Counted from the first letter of the stretch, positions 36,401 to 43,513 are shown. The stretch: 64,000 bases of DNA from Pseudoalteromonas phenolica (GCF_001444405.1 NZ_CP013188.1:558001-622000); one strand, 5' to 3'. Notes: generated by a model from the letters alone, not told the origin. Translations and numbers: made by a program.

Positions 36401-39400
36401 GTTAAACTTGGCATTGATCTCATCCAGCATTTGAATGGCTAAAATAGAGTCTACCCCATAATCTGCAAAGGACTCATCTGCGTCTAGCTCGTTAGGAGCC
36501 ATGTCTAGGGCGGCACTTGCAATGTCAAATAGCGCATTGTGGACAAATTCAGTCAGCGCGGAGGGATCTGCATTGTGTTGTGGCTGTTGTATTGATGTAC
36601 TGCTCATACTCTGTGTTGCTTTGTGATTGTCTTTTTTCTTGGTGTGTGTTGGCGTTTTTGCTTGTAAAGAAAACCCATCGCTCTGGGCGCAAAAAACTTG
36701 CTGAGGCGCGTTGGTATCGCCAGCGGCAAAGGCGTTTACAAATCCAGTTTCAATAAGGGCTTGTTGCCAGTTTTCGATAGACAACATTGGCGAGCCTGCT
36801 AAGCGCAAGTGCTGATCTTGGCTTAGCCACCACCCCTCTAACAAGCCAAATGTCAGATGTGTAAATAAGGAGGTGTGTACCACTTCATTGATAAGTAAAA
36901 CACCGCCTTGCTTTAAGCAAGCTTTGGCATTTTGCAGGGTGTTTTTAATGTCCGCTGTGGCATGAAGAACGTTAGTGGCAATCACCACATCATAGCTGCC
37001 GATATCAATATTTTGCCCTGCAAGAGGCTTGCTGATATCTAGGTATTTGGTGTCAACAAATGGGTAATCAGTCTGATACTGCGCCTTGGCATGGTTAAAG
37101 AATGCTTTAGATAAATCAGTATATGCGTATTCTTCAACTTGCCACGGCTTAAGCGCTGGCAAGACCGAGCGAGTCGTGCCGCCAGTACCTGCGCCAATTT
37201 CAAGCACGCGTATTGATTCCAAGTTGGCTGTCGCCAAGTAGGTTCTCAGCTGCTCAATCAATACCGAATTTGCATAATCCGCAACTGGGTTATTTTGATA
37301 AACCGCTTCGACTAAGGCCATGGATGCATTGGGAAAGAGCGCATCTGTGGCTTTGATCTCGCCATTTAAAATGGCAGGCAAATTCGCCAAGCAATTATCT
37401 TGTAGATTCTCCGATGAGTTTGAGTTATGGGCTGCTTCAACATCTTGAATAACACCATTTTTCATTAGCTGGTGTGCTTCTAAATGGCGCTCGGTCTCTG
37501 TCCACCACTTACTGAAGTACTCAGGCAAAGTGGTGAGGGCATGTTCACGCTGGGCTGGCTGTTGCCAACCCGCTTGGTAGAGCGCCGCGCAAAGTTGGTT
37601 TAGGTCAACCTGCGCTTTGCTATCTTGTTTAGGCGCTTGATGTTGATAGCTTTGCTTTGCGATTGTATGCTGTGCGCCTTGTGCACTATAGCTTTGTAAC
37701 TTAAAGGTATCGGATAATGCGGCTTGCGTGATTTTAAGCACGCCCGCTTGCGTTAAGTTTGAGCCCATCAAGGTCGCAAGTGCTTGCATGCCTTGCTCTG
37801 CCTCGATAGAGCCAATGCTCATAGCCTGCATTTTCTTTTGGTAGTACTCGTCTTGGACTACGCCCACTGAGCCCCAGTATCCCCAATTGATGATTTTAAC
37901 TGGGCACTTATGCTGGTAAGTGCGGGCAAGTGAATCTAGATACATACACCCTGCGGCATAGTTACTTTGCCCCGCAGCAGGAGAAAACGACTGCATGGAT
38001 GAAAAGAACAAGAAAAAGTCTAAATCTGCTTGGCTGAATACCTCCAGTGCGACTTCTCCGGTTTGCTGTTTGGCGTGATAGCTGCGGTTAAATTGCGCTT
38101 CATCCATGTTTGCCAGCGTTTGGTCTTCTAGGTGTAAAATTGAATGCACCACACCATTTAAACTACCAAATTGACGGGCGATGTCTTTAGATGCACTTTC
38201 CATTGCATCTTTGTCACTGGCATCACATTGAATGTATAGAGGGGCTTTACCAAGCTTTGCTAAACGGTCAATATCGCTTTGAATATCCGCGTTTAGTTCA
38301 CGGCGGCCAAGCCAGATGATTTGCGCATCGAGGTGCTTTATCATCCACTCGCTCCATACTTGGCCAAGACCGCCAGCCCCGCCCAGTACGAGATAGGTGC
38401 CTTGTTTTTGCAGACTCGCATTGTTAGCTACCGCGTCTAGAAAGGTGTGCTGCGCCAGCTCAAAGCTAAAATATTGCCCGGTACGATGCGCGTACAACCC
38501 CGCAGGCAGCGCTGTGAATTCACTTGGGATAGAATCTAATTGCTCCGCATCTATGATACGCACTGTCCAGCTAGGGTATTCCTGTGCAACACTTTGCAGT
38601 AAGCCAATTAGGCCAGCACCTTCGCAGTTAACTTGTTCATTTTGGCCAAAAACGGCTTGTGTTTGTTTTGTCACTAAGGTGATTGATAGTGGCTTACTAA
38701 CAAACCCGTCTGCCAACATGCGCTTGAGTTGTTGGAATAAAGCCAGCGGCTGTGCGTACTCATCTTTTGCCAGCCAAACCAGCTGATTGTTGTCTGTACT
38801 TTCAGTTAACCAATCTGGTTTTAATGCCTGTGGCCCAACATAAGCTGCGTGCAGTTCAGGAGACGTTGCAAAGTCGGGTTTGACTGCTTGCCAGCAAGGT
38901 GTGAGCGTGAGCAAGTCTTGTGTGCTTGGTTTGACAGCATCTAATGATACTTTTCGAGTTGAAAAACCTTTAATACCCATAAGTAAATTGCCATCGAGAT
39001 CACAAATATCCAAATCAAACTTTTGTGTGTTATCTGTGTTGTTGCTTGTTTGTGTCGCTTTGACCCAGACTTCATTGTGCTGTGCTGCACTTAATTGCTG
39101 CGCGTTGTAAAAACACACTTGCTCGGTTGCAAATGGCAGGGCTGCGTGTGATTGGTCGGCAAATATGATTAAGGATTGCAGCGCCGCGTCGACAAGGGCT
39201 GGTGTTAAGCCAAAGCCTTGGCAGCACGATGAAGGTACGGCCACTTTGGCGGTTGCTGTTGTACCTTGTTTACTTAACTGCTGTAGGCCTTGAAAGCGGG
39301 GGCCGTAGTCTATGCCTATGTTTTTAAAGGTCGCGTAAGCGTCACTTGGTGAAAGCAGCTGATCAGACTCGGTGGTTAATTCAAATAAGGTGACGGGTGC

Positions 39401-41587
39401 GCTTTGTTGCGACACTTGCACCTCTCCTGAGGCACAGACTTGTTGGGCGCCTTCGTGCTTTTGCCACACTTCAAACTGCATTGCACTATCTGACTGCCAA
39501 AGGGATAGATAAACGGTGTTTTGCTCAGTGGATGTCCCTTGCTCAATGCTAATCGGGCACAGCCATTTGACGTTTTTAATTTGAATGGCATGAGACGCAT
39601 CTAAATTGTGGGATAATGCGATGGCTGCACGGACCATTTCTAACGTGCAAACCCCAGGTAACATACGCTCGCCATTGACTTGGTGGTCAGCCAAAAAGAA
39701 TTCGTCGCCAGTAAAAGTCGAGCTAAATAGCAGTTCATCAAAAGCAGGTAGTGCTTTATGCAGTAGTGGGTGTAAAACTTCGGCTTTAGGCGCGTCTTTT
39801 TTTGAGGTTATCCAGTATGGTTTTGGGTTAAACGGGTAGCCGGGCAGGGCAAGTCGCTGCGGTTTAGCATCAGGATAGAGTGCCGACCAATCAACAGTTA
39901 CACCTGATAGCCATTGGCTTAGCGCATCTGAGGCGTTTTGATTATCTGCTGTTATACAGGTACTCGCGTTGTCTTTGTCTGCTTTACCTTGCTGCCAAGC
40001 GCCGCTTTTGCCTTCAATAAACAAATTAAGCTGTTTTGTTACTTCTGCCATTGCACTGGCACTAAAAGCCAAGCGTTGGCTCATGTCTTCTCGGCCAACT
40101 TGTAGGGTAAATGCCAAGTCTGCCAAGCTATCATCGGTTAAGTTTTGTGCTTCAATAAACGCTGTGAGTGCTTTGGCGCGCGCCCTTAAGGCCTCAGGCT
40201 TTTTGGCGGAGAGCACAATCACGGCTGGCGTATCTAAACTAACGGTATTTGCTATTTTGGCTGGTGGTGATTGCAAAATCACATGGGCGTTTACGCCTGC
40301 AAAGCCAAATGATGAAATACCCGCAAGCACATGATTTTGCTCTAAGGGGACACAGTCAGTTGCTAAGGCAAACGGTGATTTATCCAGCGTGATTTTGGGG
40401 TTCAACGTCTCGAAGTTTTGTAGCGGCGGTACTTGCTGGTGTTTAAAACTCAAAAGCACCTTGATGATACCTGCTATGCCCGCAGCGGACTCTAAGTGTC
40501 CGATATTGGTTTTTACCGTGCTGAGATAACAAGTAGAGTCTCCGTCTGACTTTTTAGATTTGGTAGAACGAAAAGCGCGTTTTAGACCTTGAATTTCGAT
40601 TGGGTCGCCAAGTCGAGTGCCTGTCCCATGTAGCTCAATGTAAGATAAATCATCACTATGGATCCCCGCATTATCGATGGCCTCTTGAATGACACGAGAT
40701 TGAGAAAAAGGACTGGGTGAGGTGAGAGTATTGGTGTGACCTGAATGACCGACGCTGCTGCCTTTGACCACACCGTATACCGTGAGGTTTTCTTTTAAAG
40801 CTCGCTCTAATGGCATCAGTAGTACCATGCCCACGCCCTCGCCACGCACATAGCCATCGGCGTTGGCATCTAGGGTTTTGCAACGGCCATTTGGCGATAA
40901 CACCCCGAGCTTACTGAATGACACATAGCGACTTTTGGTGATTAGCAGGTTAACACCGCCAACTAAAGCTGCGTTAATTTCACCGGCATTAAAGTCGTTC
41001 ATGGCTTTGTGCAATGCAACCAAAGATGATGAACACGCGGTATCGACGGTTTCGCTGGGGCCTTGGAAATTAAAATAATGGGAGATGCGATTGGCAAAAA
41101 CCCCAGTCGACATGCCCGTTAAAAAATGCGGGTCGATATTGCCCGTGGCAAGCTCTTGATAATCGGTATTGCTGCAACCTAAGTACACACCCGTTTTGGT
41201 ATTTTTGAAGGTGCTTGGAGACAAACCCGCATCTTCAAAACATTGCCATGCCAGCTCCATGCTTAGGCGTTGTTGTGGGTCCATGCTTTGCGCTTCTTTA
41301 GGTGAAATGGCAAAAAATCCGGCATCAAAACCGTCAATATTGTCGATAAATCCGCCCCATTTACTCACGATTTTTTGTTCGTCTTTTTTCGGAGCAGGGT
41401 CAAAGTCATCTTGCCATCGAAAGCGCGCCGCTGGGATCTCACTGATACTACTTACTTTGTTTGCTAAGTTGTGCCAAAACTGCGCTTTGCTGCTAGCGCC
41501 GGGAAAGCGCAGCGATATACCAACAATGGCAATCTCTTGTTGAGCTGATGTGCGTTTGTTAGCCGTAGTATCTTGCTTGTTTTTCAT
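21470..41587 (-). CDS. Hybrid trans-AT polyketide synthase / NRPS, reductase-terminated
   Basis: A 6705-residue assembly line. Approximate domains: KS (18-450, DTACSSS at ~182); DH (605-890, HQVNGERMLP); KR (910-1300); C-methyltransferase (1330-1610, LEIGAGTGG); ACP (1680-1760); KS (1815-2225); KR (2400-2840); ACP (2870-2945); C (2975-3400, HHLIIDG); A (3430-3910, TSGSTGKPKG); PCP (3945-4015, GGDSL); KS (4050-4470, SNCSSS); KR (4640-5040, serine lost); ACP (5065-5140); KS (5165-5575, DTTCSSS); KR (5700-6170); ACP (6200-6275); thioester reductase (6325-6700, GATGFLG, YGQSK). No module has an AT domain, so malonyl units come from the separate AT upstream. ATG 41587 (MKNKQD) is preferred over TTG 41632. 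There is no loading module and no thioesterase. The product is not identified. Confidence 0.93.
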   Translation of the reverse strand: MKNKQDTTANKRTSAQQEIAIVGISLRFPGASSKAQFWHNLANKVSSISEIPAARFRWQDDFDPAPKKDEQKIVSKWGGFIDNIDGFDAGFFAISPKEAQSMDPQQRLSMELAWQCFEDAGLSPSTFKNTKTGVYLGCSNTDYQELATGNIDPHFLTGMSTGVFANRISHYFNFQGPSETVDTACSSSLVALHKAMNDFNAGEINAALVGGVNLLITKSRYVSFSKLGVLSPNGRCKTLDANADGYVRGEGVGMVLLMPLERALKENLTVYGVVKGSSVGHSGHTNTLTSPSPFSQSRVIQEAIDNAGIHSDDLSYIELHGTGTRLGDPIEIQGLKRAFRSTKSKKSDGDSTCYLSTVKTNIGHLESAAGIAGIIKVLLSFKHQQVPPLQNFETLNPKITLDKSPFALATDCVPLEQNHVLAGISSFGFAGVNAHVILQSPPAKIANTVSLDTPAVIVLSAKKPEALRARAKALTAFIEAQNLTDDSLADLAFTLQVGREDMSQRLAFSASAMAEVTKQLNLFIEGKSGAWQQGKADKDNASTCITADNQNASDALSQWLSGVTVDWSALYPDAKPQRLALPGYPFNPKPYWITSKKDAPKAEVLHPLLHKALPAFDELLFSSTFTGDEFFLADHQVNGERMLPGVCTLEMVRAAIALSHNLDASHAIQIKNVKWLCPISIEQGTSTEQNTVYLSLWQSDSAMQFEVWQKHEGAQQVCASGEVQVSQQSAPVTLFELTTESDQLLSPSDAYATFKNIGIDYGPRFQGLQQLSKQGTTATAKVAVPSSCCQGFGLTPALVDAALQSLIIFADQSHAALPFATEQVCFYNAQQLSAAQHNEVWVKATQTSNNTDNTQKFDLDICDLDGNLLMGIKGFSTRKVSLDAVKPSTQDLLTLTPCWQAVKPDFATSPELHAAYVGPQALKPDWLTESTDNNQLVWLAKDEYAQPLALFQQLKRMLADGFVSKPLSITLVTKQTQAVFGQNEQVNCEGAGLIGLLQSVAQEYPSWTVRIIDAEQLDSIPSEFTALPAGLYAHRTGQYFSFELAQHTFLDAVANNASLQKQGTYLVLGGAGGLGQVWSEWMIKHLDAQIIWLGRRELNADIQSDIDRLAKLGKAPLYIQCDASDKDAMESASKDIARQFGSLNGVVHSILHLEDQTLANMDEAQFNRSYHAKQQTGEVALEVFSQADLDFFLFFSSMQSFSPAAGQSNYAAGCMYLDSLARTYQHKCPVKIINWGYWGSVGVVQDEYYQKKMQAMSIGSIEAEQGMQALATLMGSNLTQAGVLKITQAALSDTFKLQSYSAQGAQHTIAKQSYQHQAPKQDSKAQVDLNQLCAALYQAGWQQPAQREHALTTLPEYFSKWWTETERHLEAHQLMKNGVIQDVEAAHNSNSSENLQDNCLANLPAILNGEIKATDALFPNASMALVEAVYQNNPVADYANSVLIEQLRTYLATANLESIRVLEIGAGTGGTTRSVLPALKPWQVEEYAYTDLSKAFFNHAKAQYQTDYPFVDTKYLDISKPLAGQNIDIGSYDVVIATNVLHATADIKNTLQNAKACLKQGGVLLINEVVHTSLFTHLTFGLLEGWWLSQDQHLRLAGSPMLSIENWQQALIETGFVNAFAAGDTNAPQQVFCAQSDGFSLQAKTPTHTKKKDNHKATQSMSSTSIQQPQHNADPSALTEFVHNALFDIASAALDMAPNELDADESFADYGVDSILAIQMLDEINAKFNVNLAATLLFDYPSIDTLSAYIIAEHKEQVLAIMPSQINSNASEHAVKTNTNSDSTHNLRKHSSHTKAVQAEQENLTTQATAHSGKIAIVGMSGQFGDADNLEEFWSMLAEKRTSVKAQTRWDLSCLTENQQSWSKYASLLNDISLFDAPFFSITPQEAMYMDPQQRLFLQEAYKALEDANMITKVAGQNVGVYLGCAQSDYAGLAEEDAPAQVFWGTAGSVIPARVSYFLNLKGPALAIDTACSSSLVALHSACQALNNNEISSALVGGVATLCTPKFSIHAGKAGMLSPDGTCYTFDDRANGFVPGEGAGVLVLKKLEDAERDDDHIYGVILGSATNQDGTTSGITAPSSLSQEQLHRDIYTRFDIAPDSIQMIEAHGTGTKLGDPIEFQALTRAFRAHTDSNEFCALGSVKTNIGHCLTAAGVAGVIKALLAMKHRTIPASLHYEQGNSHINWHNTPFFVNQEAIAWQSDNGQKRRAAVSSFGFSGTNAHVVLEEYQPQSIKQQNTVSHPVIITLSAKSKESLNDKAHALKSWLTRKNIQDSALTSLAFTLQSAREEMGYRMAFTASTIADVQDGLTQFINKARGHYKQGEVKQGKEILSALDSSDFMRWIEQGDLNKLLALWVVGADIDWPLLYAQQTPALLRLPTYPFAKTSFWLPEKSTHKPAEKCEPSSALNFNSPSANEQNTQTFEPVPHTPTAQSSTAPSALLHYTANWADKPLTSTEPATYHRQVVLLGDDLPEIYSVSSTRLSCTATETQAQLEVYTNGLIDYFKQLELQQGTITKKTPSKLLVQVVVKDQTTLLSALNGVLKTAAIEYSNIETQLIAVDDTNNFEHLVENEAKKQDACIRYQQGQRQVLTFDLQAYQQVDTTTLPWKEDGVYVITGGLGQLGQTFAKEIIQHTQQAHIVFVGRRAHNNEIQTHLDALGDEPSRLSYVSLNIANHDDVNALFTSLKAKHGGITGIIHSAGVIKDQLISNKTPQEVAQVFAPKVAGLIALDEASKTCDLDFFVCFSSIAGVFGNMGQADYACVNAFMDRFMAARQTQVSQGMRSGLSLSINWPLWSEGGMQVDSLTTSILQSQGIEVMPNEVGIDAFYRIFTLHTPPTQHCFLYGDASKLTQLWHKPSTTTQRINTGSVEGGKSHAQIRDHVKSIITDITKIDVQDLDDEVDFKDMGFDSIMLMSVVQQLESDTFLNIEALPPALLFEISTINELCDYLAAHQLPTQVDEPLVKSTPDSANLHRPMPLSKAQQGLWLLHKQNPQLSTYHVPMVFEVNDLNVDCMQAALNWLSQKHPILSVQLAEVEGLPQQQITGLTPTLEQNHTPVASKSALIDLIQADIKQPFALKQSHSAHSPLLWRATHWQINGQLDVVALVFHHLIIDGVSATLLLEQLWQTYHNLVANEPLEQAQPDTGFFTYLEWEKKMLNSEQSTQLKHYWLTQLQGIESELTLVGKQEKQSANKQAKRLELAINNNQVQRIHQFCSSNKINPAAFFLSAFQTLLSAKTQRDDITLGVPVLHRPTNEMANSLGLFVNQLPLSASVIQTHSFSQLASQNQHQLSELIKHSGYPFAEIVRAMGAKRAMHSHPIFQIGFAYHNFLKQDWVESNQDLMNAIWPECLQEPELDLSLDVTPLSNTFKIAFKFDEAVYPSAVIDALAKDYATLIDDVMFAAKQALGSLPIFANLQTKPGAQQTLIDLFEAQATTHPEHIAIGFGMQSINYRQLNDKANQFAHTLLNHPEFKLGTENLIALCAKPSIELIVAILGILKSGAAYVPLDPNSPAARIQHILADAKPSILVLGEEMPHAEANQHHQVINLQAALATTVQVANINRSSASNLAYIIYTSGSTGKPKGVLVEHRNVCSLFNNTQSLFEFNEQDTWCLFHSYAFDFSVWEIWGALLHGGKLLIPDELTRKESVRFAKFVIDNQVTILNQTPSAFYPLMDNLLASPHNALRKVIFGGEALDVSKLAPWFEQTQPHAELVNMYGITETTVHVTEVTIDASMVYGAQAHSIIGRALPGYDVLLLDEQFNPVQVGQVGEIFVAGCGVTRGYHNQPALTDTRFITHSTGKRLYRSGDLARFNESGLLEYMGRADDQVQIRGHRIEFGEVQHALQSLIYITDAYVTSAQKQRGQVLVAYIIAPDAPSTAKIRSDLLSKLPEYMIPAYFVLVPHFPITSNGKIDKQTLSKQLPFVPSQTAMLEAKPNARISTATLKLNEQSELKATVAQIWQQVLEVDHVASNVPFFEAGGDSLLANVLTAKFKSQLDVEFPLTQIFQSSTIEAMTDFIARAQSTHTQAPAQVITSDAANSDSHNQDNRTQDIALIGLSCQYPDSQNHTEFWHNLVNEKDLLKRLSESTEQGDITWLDSWVEGQDQFDPEFFNISEKNAKTMSYSQRQLLLHAWKAIEDAGYCVENMPNTGVYVSSSGADNPDLNLQDKFKDGQFILNAQDYVASTINQPGTLPTTISYHLGFTGPSLFVHSNCSSSMSAISLACSALKAGEIDYAIVGAACLYPQRFTGYEYEKGLNFAGDARCKVFDEQADGMIGGSGVSVIVLKRADDAVNDADNIYSLIRGIKVNNDGKDKAGFFAPGTKGQMHVIEETLKASDISPASISYVEAHGTGTALGDPIEFSSLQQVYQQYSGDKQFCGLGAVKSNLGHTDTLAGLTGLIKTSLALYHKKLPASLHFNNANPHIDLANSPFYVVDSTRDWHTPLLPRRAAVSSFGIGGTNAHAVLEEANDIEHHELENQLINTPAIIVLSAHTHTVLDKQVAQLHDYLSANNLTEQDLRRLAYTLQIGRTVMPIRTGFVVSSIAELKTKLAEYVPTATTKPTHSIDLERAIKLLDHQEILAHWVETGFTNWEFIYQGVKLPKLSLPTYPFALKAIPLGNQQPVKTPNTSREVNSETTLKIPVWIKKSLAKHQQTSQCDKTENHLILCDFTTAVFNNKQPKNTVHLLQSPHFAIEQKVSDLGFKLVQLIQKIVANKKPVKLQLVINDNSSTDTLDNFYTCFHALLKTASIEHSALETQILILNESTIQNDLDTILHTELDDFRDPFVRYKHDQREVLSYQKVAKSRTSMPFKAQGVYLITGGFGGIGKHFINELSKHNFNKTIIVVGRKAEDHPEVKKQLNELKTSSIQLHYQSIDVSNKMDVLLLVRDIVAKHGALSGVLHTAGLVKDTLLNKKEALAFNQVLAPKVNGVVALDEATQNIKLDFFVCFAGLSGVNGAATQCDYATANAFLDSYMHYRHTLSQHGKRHGISASIDWPYWQDGGMKINPDFVEIMNLNGLYPMPTSAGISAFYHALEKPQTLVEFVQNADSDKHNQSRTQTTALFESIEIMQATLKANLVAMAAKILGIQPDTLDADTDLGDLGADSIAFITFINQVNAKFDLKLSPSILFMHSTINSILAHIIEEHSEVLLNNKPIGPDKAEVENTIKRAAKKDELIAVIGMSGQFPQADNLDIFWQNLVESKDCVNNFDWTHIDSELSTSQQLPNDINWLGRLERNQDFDPLFFNIAPAESDRITLQESLLMTHVWQCIEDAGYDPKSLGGSNTGLFIGCQAGYYEGLITSSAYAPNRMSYFLDLHGPSEGVDTTCSSSLVAIHKAVQAIQNGECDQAIVGGVNIIDSPSASIAMHDIGALSPTGRCRTFSANADGIVRGEGVGMIFIKKLSKSEQDKDHIYATILGSAINHGGKSQGFTVPNAKAQTRLLDKAWQNAGIEPSSLSYIECHGTGTSLGDPVELDALKAAYKNLNTPSESALSCSLGSVKSNIGHLEIAAGIAGVIKVLLQLKHQTLVPSLHVDELNPYLGLENSPFKVQTEMSPWQSEQPRRAGVSSFGISGVNAHIVLEEYCKKPTTETKKPDAESAIVLSATSQLALEQKIKALNTYLMQQPNVPYESLIYTLQIGRTAHKYRTGWTASSVADLKQKISTELESNTLKIKKVPSTKVEAIADDDVLKLVNNPAALMRFWLEGHPINWSALYKNPVQKVSLPSTPFLISKKSTAPWLLLENQWQAVSLSCPIDWQAQLRLLLGSKKGLVVAKDMQSVEPLYTMLSDCDVKIVNFAELEQLIFTQDTLPSFVYFIADHTEKKSEQIKPLYEFIQAISKFDKHTMQLFYALPYSDENTSNEDISALLRSYTMRNPDHIWNLIEFADNCSEWANKLLQELVCPSLNNDATQPNHVKYQGQSRFGSILTKAALPANNSALRANTFKQQGVYLIAGALGELGMALCEQLLTQFNATLILLGRRKETQCSDSLEQLKASKQGQVHYLSTDIVCEQSLEEVHKYLDEQGLQLNGILHLGTDFKEDENSWADFEHAIQVKMQGSINLDKVFSQTDLDLFVMFSSMAVFGSLNHLSYSYGNGFQNAFARTRQQQVLKGERHGQTLAINWGYWHSNDPVKSIENSFAEKKGYQLITMPDAFDLMQSLLGSEATNIGALLSQTPDKIYQNTMHLMSRRTTPIQKATYSKNIPIEITTSSDIRGAVIKIVSNVIGISAEELDLDCDLYDYGFDSISLLKTFQQLKDQLNIELQADLFKNMNTISAFIDDIEKAYSQHSNSNNQSNLNITPDFILDAGFKTNEDTTTLKHVYESEISSILLTGATGFLGCHILQQLLDETDAIVFCIVRAHSLKQAKQRIQDTAQKYKLKLDLTRIEPMLGDMEKPQLGLSEKNWQHLCEQVQHIVHTASYVNHIQPYFAFKKSVAGTTQLLNIATSHTLKMMHFVSSTTASTQVQNSHFSVNPIEDFIDEEDAKLICSGYGQSKWVQEENIRQASELGVPYTIYRFAQISGSSKTGIGNTDDIFHRILKMMMSTSIQPKNMPYLLDIIPVDKAASSVAKGMNDKEKRNTVFHVSNSSPLPINEFYEFYEFVKKEQLTFQQSDKSAFIAACRDYIEQKTEGNTQVIMEGLLTQRPGYDEYLFETYLMPMSPYDKDNFNQLLSRYGIELTPWKTLYSTYFDYWKQDEHFKEIWPYKHEIESE

Positions 41588-41639
41588 GGTTTGTCTCAGT
41601 AAAACGGGTGTAACTAATAATGTGCAAAGCAAATAAAGT

Positions 41640-41686
41640 GACCGCCTACCTTGGCGGTCGCCCTAAATCACTATTGATTTAGGGCG
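41640..41686 (-). promoter_or_regulatory. Tandem hairpins before the assembly-line gene
   Basis: Two adjacent perfect stems lie in the 106-bp gap between the carbamoyltransferase and the PKS gene: GACCGCC/GGCGGTC (41640-41659) and GCCCTAAATC/GATTTAGGGC (41660-41685). No clear T-run follows on the minus strand, so they look more like RNA-processing or stabilising structures than a full terminator. Confidence 0.55.
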
Positions 41687-41693
41687 CTTGCTG

Positions 41694-43436
41694 TTAGCTC
41701 TTTTCGTAAATAGTGTTGTTAATCACCAACACATCGATGCCTGACATCAGGAACACCGCGAGCATGTCTTCAACAGAATGCACAATGGGCTTACCCATAA
41801 TGTTGAAGCTGGTGTTTAGTAGAACAGGCACGCCTGTAATCTCTTTAAAGCTGCTGATCAAGTTGTAGTAAGGTTCGTTCCACTCTTTTTTCACTGACTG
41901 CAAACGACCTGTGTTATCGACGTGTACAACCGCAGGCACCTTGTCTCGTACTTCTTCTCTAAAGACTAAAGTACGCTCCATATAAGGCGACTCTTGGTAG
42001 TTTTCAAAATATTCATCGCCGTGCTCGTGCAAGATAGACGGTGCAAACGGTCTGAACTCTTCACGGAATTTAACGCGGGCATTGATGGTGTCTTTCATAT
42101 CTGGCAAACATGGGTTTGCGAGGATTGAGCGGTTACCTAAAGAGCGCGGACCAAATTCGGCGCGGCCTTGTGCCCACCCGATGATTTTGCCTTGTGCTAA
42201 AAACTCTGCGGTCTTTTTGAAGACCTCATCGCCGTAATCTGTGGCTTTTAAGTGGCCGTATTGCGCCAGCTTTTGCAGTGACTTTTCTTTGACTGTCGAG
42301 CCTGTGTATGGCGATTGCACGGTTTTACTTGGCTGCCAACTTGGGTTGTCTTGTTGGTAACTTAAAAATGCAGCGCCAATGGCATTGCCGTCATCAGCTG
42401 GGGCTGAAGGTACAAAAATGTTGTCAAATTTAGAGCGCTCAAGGGCGGTGCCCATAAATGAGGAGTTCAGTGAACAGCCGCCTGAAATACATAGGTTTTT
42501 AGACGGTGCATACTCGTACGCGGCGTTGATTAAATCCATGAAGATTTCACCAAACACCAACTGGCCTGTGTAAGCAAAGTCTTTGTAGCGTTCAACCGAC
42601 TCACCTGGTTCTCTTGCCATGCTTTTGATTTCTTTCATGATGGCATTCAGGTTTTTCGGAACTGCAAAGTTACCGTTTTTAACCTGCAAAGATGAGCGCA
42701 GTAAATCATAGACTTTTTGGTCTTTTTTACCGTACGGGGCAAGACCCATCACTTTCCACTCTTCACCTTTGAGCGGATCAAAGCCGAGGTTTTCGCAGAT
42801 AATGGTGTAGAACAAACCTAAACTCTTAAATGAGCGTTTTACTTTGATCGGCGCAGGTTTAATCTTGCCATGTTTGTAGGTGTAATAGGCAATACTGCTT
42901 TTCTCGCCCATGCCATCTACCACGATACAGGTCGCGTCATCATATGGGCTGTTAAAACAGGCATTGGCAGCGTGGGTTAAATGGTGATCGTGATAGCGTA
43001 CATCCGTTGGTTTTTTGGTTCGGTAGTTACCGACGATAAAGTTGCGGCAACCTGCTTCAAAAAAGCGTGATAGGGTTCTGCCAGCTGCTGCTTGAGAGGC
43101 ACGAGCAAAGTAGAACTGATCTTTAATATCACGGGTGTTGACGTCAATATTAAATGAGAAAGTCTCTAAAATACTCAAAACCACATTTTCTAAAATGTTG
43201 GTGCTTTTTTCGCGGCCCTTACTCCATGTTTTGGCAATCACCAGTTCAGAGCAATCGGCGCAGTGGGTTTTAAGTACTTCTTCAATGTAGTAAGGGTTGT
43301 CAGGCATACAATAAAGGCCACGTTTATAGCCTAAAAATCGCTCTGCGTCTTCTGCGAAAATGAGTTCGCCTTTTGCGTTAACGATTGCAATAGCAGGGTC
43401 GTGAAATGAGGTAGCTAAGCCAATGTAATATTTCAT
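41694..43436 (-). CDS. NodU/CmcH-type O-carbamoyltransferase
   Basis: A 580-residue carbamoyltransferase of the NodU/CmcH/TobZ family, which moves a carbamoyl group from carbamoyl phosphate to a hydroxyl through a carbamoyl-adenylate. N-terminal Kae1-like domain: SFHDPAIAIV near 10-19, HDHHLTHAANA near 150 and a VDGMGE motif near 173. The C-terminal domain has GRAEFGPRSLGNRSI near 420 and NTSFNIMGKPIV near 540. Full length. It sits between the AT and the PKS in the same operon, so the likely acceptor is a hydroxyl made by one of the KR modules; which hydroxyl is not known. Confidence 0.9.
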   Translation of the reverse strand: MKYYIGLATSFHDPAIAIVNAKGELIFAEDAERFLGYKRGLYCMPDNPYYIEEVLKTHCADCSELVIAKTWSKGREKSTNILENVVLSILETFSFNIDVNTRDIKDQFYFARASQAAAGRTLSRFFEAGCRNFIVGNYRTKKPTDVRYHDHHLTHAANACFNSPYDDATCIVVDGMGEKSSIAYYTYKHGKIKPAPIKVKRSFKSLGLFYTIICENLGFDPLKGEEWKVMGLAPYGKKDQKVYDLLRSSLQVKNGNFAVPKNLNAIMKEIKSMAREPGESVERYKDFAYTGQLVFGEIFMDLINAAYEYAPSKNLCISGGCSLNSSFMGTALERSKFDNIFVPSAPADDGNAIGAAFLSYQQDNPSWQPSKTVQSPYTGSTVKEKSLQKLAQYGHLKATDYGDEVFKKTAEFLAQGKIIGWAQGRAEFGPRSLGNRSILANPCLPDMKDTINARVKFREEFRPFAPSILHEHGDEYFENYQESPYMERTLVFREEVRDKVPAVVHVDNTGRLQSVKKEWNEPYYNLISSFKEITGVPVLLNTSFNIMGKPIVHSVEDMLAVFLMSGIDVLVINNTIYEKS

Positions 43437-43513
43437 CTCTGTAGTCCAAAAATATTGTTAAGTTTTATTCTGTTGATGGCCTTATTTGGGCCTGTGACTG
43501 TATTCATATGGAT

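Noticed and set aside
23000..40900. Numerous 60-130 codon frames on the + strand within the PKS gene.
   Set aside because: All are antisense shadows of conserved synthase domains.
41588..41632. TTG at 41632 as start of the large synthase.
   Set aside because: It lies beside the hairpins with no ribosome site. ATG 41587 gives a natural N-terminus close to the first KS.
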